NCBI GenBank assembly: GCA_963575745.1 | Contig: CAUYUJ010014334.1 | Coordinates: 32,501-96,500, forward strand | Source of the DNA: Prorocentrum cordatum | Taxonomy: Eukaryota > Sar > Dinophyceae > Prorocentrales > Prorocentraceae | Reading direction: 5' to 3' | Length of the DNA: 64,000 nucleotides | Shown here: positions 34,201 to 42,440 of the stretch, piece after piece | Layout of the letters: each line of letters starts with the position of its first letter | Position numbering within the stretch: position 1 is the stretch's first letter | Notes under the pieces: model-generated | Database searches by the model: none | What the model saw: the letters and a program-made list of their open reading frames with translations, nothing else | Told to the model about the DNA's origin: nothing | Program-made: the position numbers and the translations under genes

Positions 34201-35645
34201 TGATTGCGTGTAAGTCGAGCAGCTTGGACCATGTTGTCTTTCGTGATTCTCCACAGCATAGGCGGGCTTGCGCACTTAGTGCGAGAACAGGACATCAAGC
34301 GCTCATAGAACTGCTGGTAGAGCGGGGTCTGGAACAAGAAGTCAGGGATCTGTTGAACTTCATCAACCTTGGGCCTGGCCGTCGCTATGGTAAGCCCCAA
34401 GATCGCATGGTCACTAAGCCGTCGGTCACTCAATAGTGTCGGGTCAACCAGCACTGCCAACTTCAGCGAGAGATTGGGAATAGCATGTGGGGGGAGCGAA
34501 GTGAGGACTCTATCAATTCGCGTTTGTCGAAGTGTGTGTGGATCAAAACGAGTTGGCTCACCAGTCGTAACTTCCGTCAACAAACCAAAGAGGCGTCGCC
34601 AGAACGCCTGCTGGAATGCATCTCCTCGAACAGTAGGGAGTAGAATTGGAGCAGGCGTGACGAATGACACAGCTGGTTCATCGTGAATATTGAAGTCGCC
34701 CATGGCAATGAAGATCCGCGATCTCGGCGACGAAGAGGCCCATGCAGCATAGCGTCTCCATTTGAGGTCTATCTCCTTGCGATGACGAATGGTGAGGTCA
34801 ATGTTGTGGATATTCATAACGACACCAACACAAGAAGAGCCAGCAAAGATCTCCGCAACCTGGACGCGCCCAACTGCGAGGACAGTGTGGACAATCGTGA
34901 GCTTCTTGCCAGAGGTGTGTATTCGGTCCGCTGGTAGCGTCGGTACCCACGTCGCAGTCGTCCTCAGCGGACGGTGGTCTTCAGCATCCCGTGGGAGGTC
35001 TTGAAACCGACACCCGGGTGACGAAGAAGAGGTGGGTGAAGAAGAGGAACTCGAGGAGGAAGAAGATGTAGCATTGCCCCCATCCAGACTGGACGACGCT
35101 CGTGATGTAGAAACCGAAAGCGTCCTAGCCCGAAATGCCCCGCCAGATTTTGCTTCCCACAAATCCCGCCCTCCCCCCGCCACAGGTGAAGAGCAGCACC
35201 CCGAGGAGCCAGAAGCCGTCGACGTCGGGGCCTCCGCTGCGAGATCTGCGATATCGATGGGTTGGCCGAGGGCGTCCGCTTTCGGGATCAGCATGGCCAC
35301 TCCACCAGTGCTCGCAACTCCGCCACCACTGTAGAGGACATGATATTTGAAGGGTAGGGCTCCAACTGCTCGGCGAAGGCGTGGACCAGACCCGTGAACT
35401 TCTTGGAGCAAGATGAGGTAGTTCATGCGCATGTATTGTTTCAGCAACTCGAACTTCTGTTTTCGCTTCTTGGTATTGATCGTGAGGAGGCCCCTAGCGT
35501 TCCACGACACCAGCTTGAACTGGGAGGGCGACGCGTAGGAGCCAGTGATGCTACCCCCACGACACTCCTCTGTCCTCGGCGAAGAAGTCGTTGAAGGCGT
35601 GCTCGATAGCGGCAGTGTCGATGTGAAGCTTCGTGGCCTGGGCAT
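31263..35645 (-). CDS. LINE ORF2: endonuclease / reverse transcriptase
   Basis: A 1,460-residue protein if translation starts at the ATG at 35,645, inside the end of ORF1 and in its +1 frame. Residues 43-415 form an APE-type endonuclease: SWNARG (47-52), LLQEVHG with Glu82, GDFN (316-319) and SDH (411-413). A Ser-rich insertion splits it. The reverse transcriptase follows: SAPGPDRLPYRAW, FIPKG, RPISRKNTDSKI, QQGFIRGRN, FDIAAAFPS (Asp822), GVAQGCPLSG and CADD (Asp918-Asp919), all catalytic aspartates present. A zinc finger C-x3-C-x7-H-x3-C lies at 1279-1295. No RNase H domain is present. The protein nicks target DNA and copies the element RNA (target-primed reverse transcription) in the nucleus. 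There is no ATG between the ORF1 stop and the endonuclease, so translation may need reinitiation, a +1 shift, or the far-upstream ATG at 37,046, from which the frame is open for 1,927 codons. Confidence 0.9.
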   Translation of the reverse strand: MPRPRSFTSTLPLSSTPSTTSSPRTEECRGGSITGSYASPSQFKLVSWNARGLLTINTKKRKQKFELLKQYMRMNYLILLQEVHGSGPRLRRAVGALPFKYHVLYSGGGVASTGGVAMLIPKADALGQPIDIADLAAEAPTSTASGSSGCCSSPVAGGGRDLWEAKSGGAFRARTLSVSTSRASSSLDGGNATSSSSSSSSSSPTSSSSPGCRFQDLPRDAEDHRPLRTTATWVPTLPADRIHTSGKKLTIVHTVLAVGRVQVAEIFAGSSCVGVVMNIHNIDLTIRHRKEIDLKWRRYAAWASSSPRSRIFIAMGDFNIHDEPAVSFVTPAPILLPTVRGDAFQQAFWRRLFGLLTEVTTGEPTRFDPHTLRQTRIDRVLTSLPPHAIPNLSLKLAVLVDPTLLSDRRLSDHAILGLTIATARPKVDEVQQIPDFLFQTPLYQQFYERLMSCSRTKCASPPMLWRITKDNMVQAARLTRNHLLELPGGRRFQFSDEVKLLALRSISRAVWRQDFELAGALMSFNALGEQFLSIEEGNVSLRSEVEFAEMSRLAHHQHFIKRKERALTFARRAALAQRAPEAEHQQKQARILQRRARAWAPFARILTLVGIRIPDSDTVVKSPQDMLDELQKHWLPIFADKPVDEIGMKEFVARHAPPPFQPPALVLPSVAALRRAAQRARASAPGPDRLPYRAWTATPGALDALDDIAWQAMETGVAPFSFNDSLFSFIPKGTEEMDNTTCTRLAAALRPISRKNTDSKIFAAAINEQMKTIVEQRAHVIQQGFIRGRNFCNNIMIMDTLGRIAGWRPSAGSEHPVQILFDIAAAFPSLGRQWLFAALANFQYAEGFINAVRALYDGGQAMITLDGAYRFVCYMRSGVAQGCPLSGTIWAIAMDVILRAIAEILPTEEEGSASACADDLGVHLNHLRLLPKIHQVFDCAEKYGHLAINVTKCVIIPLWAALDDQVRSVIRFFLAEQIPAWSNFLIADVGVYLGAHIGPGATNELQWLKAIPKWWDRLFALSTSGAPTDALARLYQTSSITVLSYLAQFFWLPKVALTREIHALHRVLRMPPSTFRLQDILAMSTWMTPPSPTSFKLYNVATMWRMANYTIVGWTHFLGLLDAMAVQYCPLPAFARGRWSPPFWKEPMAIVQRYAALNSGQSPLLPTRSSSSLEAAAEIARKTAEDARAAGHRPRPQRCFLQQITSRIFPDRFHQTIFKRLQKWYGMSISMRSLRTRWLHLKSFLAKVSPSWRWIVVRTLAGGWHTSSRMHVHPERAQCAFGCDADDAIQHYLVCPRLQHHVCLPRAFSHDTVLARIGLGDEGEYERDDSHEKSMWATMRRLVLSYYMYLEMKNGPERRRDDYSAHLSARRAALDRLDMGGNRPEFGRTPAPAVHQDLPRDGPHAAPRGLDASVPAAPHPAVVDGQDNTDIDTAVSDGLDLNTFDTAFDAVADGVDNDFM

Positions 35646-36897
35646 AATTCCAGATGATCTTGGTATCGATGTTGGCCGCAGCGCCCACGTCCAGACGCAC
35701 CAAAGGCACGCCCACCGCAGAAACACGACCTTTCTGTTTGAAGGGGCGGAAGTCGATGTCGGCCTTGGATTCCTTGAGGAGGAGGTGCAAGCGTCTAGTC
35801 TGGATCTCTCGTCTGATCTGTCGCGGGCTCCTGTCTGTCGAGACATACAAGGGTATCGTTTGGCCCGCAACCGACATAGCCGAGAACTGGCGCCAGCTGC
35901 CACCCGCGAGCTTGAGGGCACGAGCCAGTGCCACCGCTCTCGGAGAAACCACAGCAGGGCCGCCAAGAAGACGAAGAATGAAACGTCGGGCAGGTACATC
36001 ACCTTGAAGCGTGGCCGTGGAGATGTCGACTCCAGAATCCCTGAACCAACCCACGAGGGCCTGCTGAACCAGCTGCGGGGCCACAATGTCTGGAGCTCCA
36101 ATGGAGAAGACCGCGGGGTCAGGCGGCCTGTCGAAGTCGGACTCGGCGATGACATCGGGGACCGCCGTCTGCGCTTCCGCGATCGCCAACGCCTTCTGGA
36201 TGGTGTCGATGGCTTCCTTGTGGCGTTTCTGCTCGGCCTCGGAGTCCTGGATCCTCTGCTTGAGCTGCGCCAACTCGCTCTCGTTCGCGTCGATACGTTT
36301 CGCCATGGCAGCCTGCTCCGCATGGATCGCCGTCGCCACCGTGATAGCCGTGGCGCGTTTGAACTCGGCCATGGCGGAGTCCACGTGCTCCGTGAGCTGC
36401 CTGTAAAGGGACTGGTGGATGGCCTCCACTGTTCCTGGGGCGGCCTCCACAGCTGGACCAGCGCCTGCTGCAGCGGCGGAGGGTACTCCTGCGGCACCAG
36501 GTGTGGCGGTACCAGCTGCTCCTGCTCGCCAGGGGTCGGCATGATGAAGGGGATCATCAGCTGGTTGGGTGGGGAAGGCCTCCAAGTCTCTGGCGATCGA
36601 TGCAATCTGCGACTCGGTGAGGGCTGGGTAGGGCGCCGTCGCACCGCCTGCCGCAGGAGGCGGTCCACCAGCGGGTTCACTTGGTCGCTGGGGATGCGGT
36701 CGATGGTCTGCAGCAGCTCGCTCGTCTCGGTCTCCGCGCCATCCGTCTCGACGTCGGTCCCGCTCATGCCGACGCTCTCGCGGCTCAGCAGGGCGAGGTC
36801 TGGCACTGTCGTAGTCCCGAGGAGGCCGCCGCTCTCTCCGCGAACCCCCACTGCGCGAGGTGCGCGACTTGTCGTGGTCAGAATCACTGCCCGACAT
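35551..36897 (-). CDS. LINE ORF1: nucleic-acid-binding protein
   Basis: 448 residues from the ATG at 36,897 (MSGSDSDHDKSRTSRSGG). The next in-frame upstream start-like codon is a TTG at 36,996. Residues 1-60 are rich in Arg, Ser, Asp and Glu, resembling RS/RD-type RNA-binding regions. 61-160 is Pro/Ala-rich. 165-243 is a predicted coiled coil (KRIDANESELAQLKQRIQDS), as in trimerising ORF1 proteins. 260-448 is a compact C-terminal domain with RFILRLLGGP, IPLYVSTDRSPRQIRRE and KIIWNYAQATKLH, possibly RNA-binding. It ends in VSWG and a TAG at 35,551-35,553. By position and layout it is the ORF1 chaperone that coats the element RNA. A possible alternative N-terminus lies in the ORF2 frame (VGMSGTDVETDGAETETSE, then LLQTIDRIPSDQVNPLVDRL), which also looks protein-like; a frameshift near 36,640 would join it to PYPALTESQIASIARDLEAF of ORF1. 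Confidence 0.75.
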   Translation of the reverse strand: MSGSDSDHDKSRTSRSGGSRRERRPPRDYDSARPRPAEPRERRHERDRRRDGWRGDRDERAAADHRPHPQRPSEPAGGPPPAAGGATAPYPALTESQIASIARDLEAFPTQPADDPLHHADPWRAGAAGTATPGAAGVPSAAAAGAGPAVEAAPGTVEAIHQSLYRQLTEHVDSAMAEFKRATAITVATAIHAEQAAMAKRIDANESELAQLKQRIQDSEAEQKRHKEAIDTIQKALAIAEAQTAVPDVIAESDFDRPPDPAVFSIGAPDIVAPQLVQQALVGWFRDSGVDISTATLQGDVPARRFILRLLGGPAVVSPRAVALARALKLAGGSWRQFSAMSVAGQTIPLYVSTDRSPRQIRREIQTRRLHLLLKESKADIDFRPFKQKGRVSAVGVPLVRLDVGAAANIDTKIIWNYAQATKLHIDTAAIEHAFNDFFAEDRGVSWG

Positions 36898-37053
36898 GAT
36901 GGCAACACCAGTGCCAGCAGCACGCCGAGGATGTGGACGAGGAGCCCCTCCTGGCAGCGGCGGCCGCAGCGGGGAGCAGCGCACATGAAAGAGCAACGAG
37001 GACTGGATGGGAGCCTACCCCGCTTAGGCAGTGAAGGAGTAACCATTCTGGCT

Positions 37054-37075
37054 CTTGAGCCAAAATGGCTACGGA
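37054..37075 (-). other. Dinoflagellate spliced leader, perfect 22/22
   Basis: The minus strand reads TCCGTAGCCATTTTGGCTC then AAG, identical to the published DinoSL consensus (first base D = T). It is followed by AGCCAGAATGG, with no GT donor, so it is the trans-spliced form on an element cDNA and not an SL RNA gene. It pairs with the following GAGCCAGAATGGTTAC to form a near-perfect hairpin (CCATTTTGGCTC against GAGCCAGAATGG). The first ATG of the element (37,046) is inside that hairpin. Confidence 0.95.
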
Positions 37076-37111
37076 GGAGGAGGAGGAGGAGGAGGAGGAG
37101 GAGGAGGAGGG
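37076..37111. repeat. (GGA)n microsatellite at the 5' border of the LINE
   Basis: About 12 GGA units directly abutting the first base of the spliced leader. Confidence 0.95.
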
Positions 37112-38124
37112 GGAGGGTGCACGATACGTGGTGCATTCGATGGTGGGCATTCTGAGCGGCCAGCGTGCGGCGACGGGCGTCCACTCGGCAGGCACTGGCC
37201 AACACCCCGGCAACTCTGGCCCGCGCACAGGCTGCGGCGAGGCGGCGACGTGCGGCGACCGGGCGAACACCCAAAAGTGCCCTGGAAAAACTGCCCGGCA
37301 AGACAAGCAAGGGCCCCTTGGTGCAGTCACTGCGTGGGAGTGCTGCTTCGCTACTCGGTGTCCAGGGGGCATTGTTCGGTCTCCAGGGCGGGGTGTGGTG
37401 GGGGGAAGGGGAAAAAATCGGCTCAGGACGGATGTAAGGCCAGACCCGGGAAGGAGTCTAGGGCCCAAGGGCCGTCCGCTAACATATCGGAGGCCGCAAG
37501 GCAGGAGGGACAGGAGGCGAGGCGAGGCGAGACGCGGACAGACCTTTCCTTTCCTCCGCCAGCATGGCCATGCTTGCCGCCAACCGACCAGAAAGTCAGA
37601 CGATGGGCTGGCATTCGTCGAAACGCAAGCAGAGAGGTGCACCCCGTCCTTCTTCCTCCCCCTCCTCCCCTGCTTCGTCCCTCCTCCTCCTCCTCCTCCT
37701 CCTCCTCCTCCTCCTCCTCCTCTTCTCCCTCCCCCTACTCCTATTCCTTCTCTCCCCGACTCTCCCTCCACCTCCTCCTTCTCCTTCTCTCCCCTCCTCC
37801 TCCTTCTCCTCCTCCTTCTCCTCCTCATCCTCATTCCCCGGTCTCAGTCGTCAAGAAACAGCAGCGTGGCATCGTGCCCGCAGCATATGGCGCGCAGCTG
37901 CGCCCGTGGAGCTGGTGCCATTTCGTTCTTCGCGCTGGGCATCGGGCATCGGGCGTTGCGCACTCGGTCGAGGGGGGGGGGATCGTGCGGCCCGTAAGCC
38001 CCATGGGGCCTCGTGCCCGCTCGCCCTGGGGAGCCCAACCAAGTGCGCACGCTGGTCCATTCAGCAGCGTGCGGGTCGCCCCGTGCCCCGCCCGCCGGGC
38101 GAGGCCCCTTGATGGACTCCATGG
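37112..38124. other. Possible exon at 37,165-37,437; otherwise no gene
   Basis: The plus strand 37,165-37,437 has a protein-like frame (RQALANTPATLARAQAAARR, SALEKLPGKTSKGPLVQSLR, SAASLLGVQGALFGLQGG) without a recognised domain. It lies just outside the LINE and could be part of a host gene or another repeat. (CTC)n tracts are at 37,678-37,722 and 37,765-37,830. Confidence 0.3.
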
Positions 38125-38493
38125 ACTCCTCCTCCTCCTCCTGCTGCTCCTCCCCCTCCTCCGCTCCTCCCCCTCCCCCTCCCCCTCCCCCTCCCCCTCC
38201 CCCTCCCCTCCTCCTCCTCCTCCTCCTCCTCCTCCTCCTCCTCCTCCTCCTCCGCCTCCTCCTCCTCCTCCTCCTCCTCCTCCTCCTCCTCCTCCTCCTC
38301 CTCCTCCTCCTCCTCCCTCCCCCTCCTCCCCTCTCCCTCCCCCTCCTCCTCCCTCCTCCCTCCTCCCTCCTCCCTCCTCCCTCCTCCCTCCTCCTCCTCC
38401 TCCTCCTCCTCCTCCTCCTCCTCCTCCTCCTCCTCCTCCTCCTCCTCCTCCTCCTCCTCCTCCTCCTCCTCCTCCTCCTCCTCCTCCCCCTCC
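38125..38493. repeat. (CTC)n / CCCTCC microsatellite block
   Basis: CTC units, a CCCCCT-type run at 38,168-38,207, CCTCCCT 7-mers at 38,347-38,392, then pure (CTC)n to 38,485. Confidence 0.95.
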
Positions 38494-38724
38494 CTCCTCT
38501 CCCTTACGAAAGGGCGCGCGGATCGGGCCTCTTGCGGCTGGGCGACCTCTTCTTGTCTGGCGCCCGCCCCGGGGGGCCGGGGCGGAGGCTCCGGGGGGAA
38601 GGAGGGCGAAGGGGGGAGGCGCAAGGGGAGGGGGGAGGGGAGGGAAGGGACGGAGCAGAGACGGCGAGGAGGGGCGAGGAGGGCGGGAGAGGGAGGAGGG
38701 AGAGGAGGAGGAAGAAGAGGACGC

Positions 38725-39153
38725 GATGCTGATGATGATGATCATGATGATGATGATGATGATGATTATGATGATGATGATGATGATGATGAAGGTGACG
38801 ATGATGGTGATGATGGTGATGGTGGTGGTGATGATGATGGTGACGATGACGATGATGATGATGATGATGATGCTGGTGATGATGATGATGATGATGATGG
38901 TTATGCTGATGATGGTGATGCTGATGATGCGATGTATGATGGTGCTGATGATGATAATGCTGGTGCTGGTGATGCTAATGATGACGATGATGAAGATGAT
39001 GATACTGATGATGCTGATGATGATGGCGATGCTGATGATGATGGTGATGATGATGATGATGATGATGATGATGACGATGATGATAGTATTGATGGTGGCA
39101 TTGATGATGAGGGTTGCAATGGTGATGACGATGATGATGATGATGATGATGAC
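38725..39153. repeat. (ATG)n microsatellite, left of SL retrocopy 2
   Basis: Imperfect GAT/ATG units with GGT, GCT and GAC variants. Interrupted by the retrocopy and continued beyond it at 40,584-40,886 in the same orientation. Confidence 0.95.
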
Positions 39154-39169
39154 TTTGTTCGACATCAAC

Positions 39170-40540
39170 TCACTCCCCGAAGGCCTCTCCCTGAACTCCT
39201 CCGCGAACATCATGACGGGGATGCCGAAGGACAGGATGAGGAACAGACGTGCAGCACAGTGGGGGATGCGCGGCACCAAACGGAAGCCATTCGTGAAGTA
39301 TTGAAGACACCGTGCACGACAAAGTGGAGAGACTTGATCCCCGCGGCAGCCACATTCAGAATATCACACCAGTGAGAGCCACATACGGTGTAAACGCCAG
39401 CAAGCCCCGTACAAGGAAAACAACAATGCCGAAGTCGCCCAACTCATCACGCCCAGAAGCCAAATACGGCGGAAGGACAATCGAGATTGCACGAACGTGG
39501 AACCTCAAAGCTCGAAGTCGCTGAGTGGATCGTCTTCGCTGCCAGGGCCGAAGAACAACCGCGGCGGGGAATGCCAACCCACTCCAGCCGACGCCGACAA
39601 AGAGGCAGCTCCGAAAAGGTGTCCTTCACCAGGATCGGACGGGAACTCATGCGGCACCCAAGGGGCGCAGCCAGAGAGCGTCGCCACACCGAACTGATCA
39701 CGCGCAGGGCCGTCACGAAGCATTTGATCCGTGCCACTTCGCACGCGCTCGCACTCGACACCCTGAAGACCGTCGGGAACATCGAGTGGCGGCGCGGGAG
39801 GTGCGCCACGGCAGTACTCATCCCTTGCAGCAGCCCAGCCCTCGGCACGCTGCGGAGGCGGCGTGTGCAGCGAGGCCGCCAGTCGCAAGCCCGCCTCCAA
39901 GCCGTCCACGAAGGCCATGGCTCGCAGGTCGGTGGCCACGAGCGGGACCTCCCAGCAGCCTGGAGCTAGCGCCACGCCGGCGGAGCCCACCTGCACCGCC
40001 TCCGGAACCGGAGGCTCGGGCGCTGGCTTCTCGGCGAAGGCCGAGCCCGCGTCCGACTGAGGATGGAGCGGCGGGGCCTCCGAGCGGAAGCCTCCTCCAC
40101 CCTCTCCCAGGCGGGGGCCCGCGGCAGCCCACGCGATGCCAGCGGAGGAGGCGCGCGAGAAGCCGCCAGGCGGCACCCTCTGAGAGTGCCACGCGGCGTT
40201 GCGCCTGCGCCGCCTGCGCCGCTCTGGAGCCGCCAGGCGGCACCCTCTGAGAGTGCCACGCGGCGTTGCGCCACGCGGCCAGCTGCAAGGCGGGCCGCGA
40301 CACCTGCTCGCGGTCCGCCCACGATCCAGGGAGTGCACGAGCCGATACCAGCGACCCGAGCGCGGCCTCCAAGGCGGCGCGAGCGCGGGCCCGTGCCGCG
40401 CGGCGAGCAGCAGATGCCCCGAGCTGGTTGATCTCGAGCCGCCGAAGCGATGTGGGCCGCCACGGCAGGCCGCCCCCCGTGGCCGTGCGGAGGGCGCGGA
40501 GCGAAGGGGCGCCGATAGGCTTGCGCCAGAGGCCACCCCT
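39170..40540 (-). pseudogene. Retroposed gene of unknown function, several frameshifts
   Basis: Minus strand, reading away from the spliced leader. One frame has RALRTATGGGLPWRPTSLRR and ALGSLVSARALPGSWADREQ (40,500-40,280). The reading then changes frame to PLVATDLRAMAFVDGLEAGL and EGWAAARDEYCRGAPPAPPL (39,940-39,750), ending PGSEDDPLSDFEL and a stop at 39,505. Downstream pieces include FRLVPRIPHCAARLFLILSF and MFAEEFRERPSGSELMSNK. A 66-bp segment around GCGTGGCACTCTCAGAGGG is duplicated in tandem (40,178-40,265). No domain is recognised. The frame changes indicate decay, or an older low-complexity coding region. Confidence 0.45.
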
Positions 40541-40561
40541 TGAACCAGTGCGCGCGCCAGG

Positions 40562-40583
40562 CTAGAGCCAAAATGGCTACGGA
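40562..40583 (-). other. Dinoflagellate spliced leader (21/22)
   Basis: The minus strand reads TCCGTAGCCATTTTGGCTC then TAG: one mismatch (AAG to TAG) at the 3' end. The base before it belongs to the (CAT)n microsatellite. No GT donor follows. Confidence 0.85.
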
Positions 40584-40630
40584 GATGATGATGATGATGA
40601 CGATGGTGGTGGTGGTGGTGATGATGGTGG

Positions 40631-40703
<73 letters not shown>

Positions 40704-40716
40704 GATGGTGATGATT

Positions 40717-40750
<34 letters not shown>

Positions 40751-40811
40751 CGATGGTGGTGGTGATGATGATGATGGTGATGATGATGATGGTGATGATG
40801 ATGATGGTGAA

Positions 40812-40885
<74 letters not shown>

Positions 40886-40886
40886 C
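40584..40886. repeat. (ATG)n microsatellite, right of SL retrocopy 2
   Basis: About 300 bp of ATG units with GGT and ACG variants; ends in a short (GGA)n. Confidence 0.95.
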
Positions 40887-41089
40887 GAGGAGGAGGAGGG
40901 TGAGGAGAAGGAGGAGAAGGGGGGGAGGAGAAGGAGGGAGAGGACAACAGGAGTACAAAGAGGACGACAACGGGGACGAAGAGGATGAGACGCGGGATTG
41001 GGGAAGGGGAACATGTCTATGAGAGAAGGGGTGGAGGGGGCGAGGGAGGCGGCGGGGTTGGAGGGGGACGGAAGCTCGGAAGGGGGAAA

Positions 41090-41392
41090 CATGATCGACC
41101 CACGAACCCAGACAGGAATATATCCTGTGAAGAATGGCCACGTTCTCAAGACACCTGATTGGGAGACGGGCAGTTGTAATGCTGTGTGTAGATATACTTA
41201 TTTATATACCGTTCAAAGGGCTGTGTTGTGATGCGCCGTGCTGACTTGCGATGTGCCATGCCGCGATTGTGCCTTATAGTGTTGTGGATCGAGTCCTCCT
41301 TTGCATCCGAACTAGCATCGAGTCTGACCGAACTGATCTGGATCTTAACCTCTAGCTGCCTGGGCACATAATAGCTGCCCCAGAGCTAGTTG
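41090..41392 (+). repeat. Module M, copy 1
   Basis: Module M is a ~290-bp segment that begins CATGATCGACCCACGAA and ends near GCTGCCCCAGAGCTAGTTG. Inner landmarks are CAAGACACCTGATTGGG, GCAATGCTGAGTGTATCGAT, GCTGTGCTGTGCTGC, GTTGTGGATCGAGTCC and GACCGAACTGATCTGGATCT. Copies recur at 52,066, 53,441, 55,373, 59,647 and (cut by the window) 63,969. No conserved frame. It always precedes a GGACGTGCC array. Confidence 0.9.
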
Positions 41393-41454
41393 ATTGAAGT
41401 GGAAACGTGCGGGACATTTAAAACATCTGACTCAGCTCCGACAAGGAACGACAC

Positions 41455-41705
41455 GACACGGGGCAGGGGGCGCCAGGGGGCGTGTCAAGGGACGTATCAA
41501 GGGACGTGCCCTGGACGTGTCAGAGACCTGCCACGGGACGTGCCAAGGCGCGTGCCGTGTAGCGGCCAAAGGACGTCATGCCAAGGGACGTTGCAAGGGG
41601 CGCGCCACGGAACGGGAAGGGGAAACGCCTGGGGACGAGCAAGGAAACGCGACAGAGGACGACGCGCCAGGGGACGCGCCAGCGCGCCAGGGGACGCCCT
41701 ACGAC
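41455..41705 (+). repeat. GGACGTGCC array 1
   Basis: Short units of 12-21 bp built on GGGACGTGCCA and GGGACGCGCCA. Gives Arg/Asp/Gly-rich frames in all phases. Similar arrays follow every full module M. Confidence 0.9.
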
Positions 41706-41709
41706 CGGG

Positions 41710-42440
41710 CCTCAAGTTGGACATCCGCCTGGGCGACCCGGAAACGTGAAAACAAGCGTTACGCTCAACACATCCTCAACAAATCCTCATGCTAGACATC
41801 CGCCTGGGCGACCTGGACATGTGAAAACAACCACTTCGCTCGAGACATTATCAACACATCTTCATGTCTGAAATCCGCCTGGGCGACCTGGGCACTTGGA
41901 AATAATGTCTCACTCGAGTCATCATCAACACATCCTCATGCTAGACATCCGACTGGGCGACCTGGATACGTGAAAGCAAGCGTCTCGCTCGAGACAGCCT
42001 CATCACATCTTCCTATCAGACATCCGCCTGGGCGACCTGGGCAAGTGAAAACACGCGTTTCGCTCGAGACAATCTCATCACATCTTCATATCAGACATCC
42101 GCCTGTGCGACCTGGGCAAGTGAAAACAAGCGTTTCGCTCGAGACATCCACAACATATCCTCATGCTAGACATGTGCCTGGGCGTCCTGGACGCGTGAAA
42201 ACAAGTGTCTCGCTCGAGACATCCTCGCCACATCCTCATTGGTTAGACATCTGCCTGGGCAACCTGGACGCGTGAAACCAAGCGTCTCGCTCGAGACATC
42301 CTCAAGACCTGGGCACGTGAAAACAAGCATGTCAGACATCCTCTGAATTCTGGTCATCTATAACACAGAGCAAGCGTTTCGCCTGAGACATCCTCAGCAC
42401 ACTCTGCAAAACAAACGTTTCGCTAGAGACATTCGCAACA
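41710..42440 (+). repeat. 75-bp satellite, block 1
   Basis: Units of 75 bp: GCTAGACATCCGCCTGGGCG, ACCTGGACACGTGAAAACAA, GCGTTTCGCTCGAGACATCC, TCAACACATCCTCAT. As 75 is a multiple of three, one frame is open with a 25-residue repeat (SVSLETSSTHPHARHPPGRP then GHVKT). Units become irregular after 42,310. Confidence 0.9.

Larger units (their letters stand above)
31196..37075 (-). mobile_element. Full-length non-LTR retrotransposon (LINE) with spliced leader
   Basis: A 5.9-kb element on the minus strand. From 5' to 3' it has an exact 22-nt DinoSL, a short leader, ORF1, ORF2 overlapping it by about 95 nt, and a 3' region of only about 67 bp before the microsatellite. Coding frames are uninterrupted, so it may be young. 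It has an APE-type endonuclease and lacks RNase H. There is no A tail. Both borders are (GGA)n, so a target-site duplication cannot be read. Insertion into trinucleotide repeats recalls the microsatellite-specific APE LINEs known in fish (Tx1-clade elements). That this clade applies here is not shown. Confidence 0.85.
39154..40583 (-). mobile_element. SL-headed retrocopy in an (ATG)n microsatellite
   Basis: 1.43 kb on the minus strand, starting with a DinoSL (40,562-40,583) and ending GTCGAACAAA at the other (ATG)n border. The two borders carry the same microsatellite in the same orientation, so the copy was inserted into a pre-existing array. A duplication cannot be read inside a repeat, and only AAA is left as a possible tail. 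Confidence 0.75.

Noticed and set aside
37054-37075. SL RNA gene at any of the leader sites
   Set aside because: An SL RNA gene should have a GT donor and an Sm site after the leader. At 37,054, 40,562 and 24,177 the next bases are AG, CC and GC, and coding-like sequence follows.
35545-37155. Plus-strand 536-codon ORF opposite the LINE
   Set aside because: It is antisense to ORF1 and the 5' part of the element and has no recognisable domain; G+C bias explains it.
41710-42440. CRISPR array
   Set aside because: Regular spacing is that of a eukaryotic satellite: there are no unique spacers between short repeats, no cas genes, and the genome is a dinoflagellate's.
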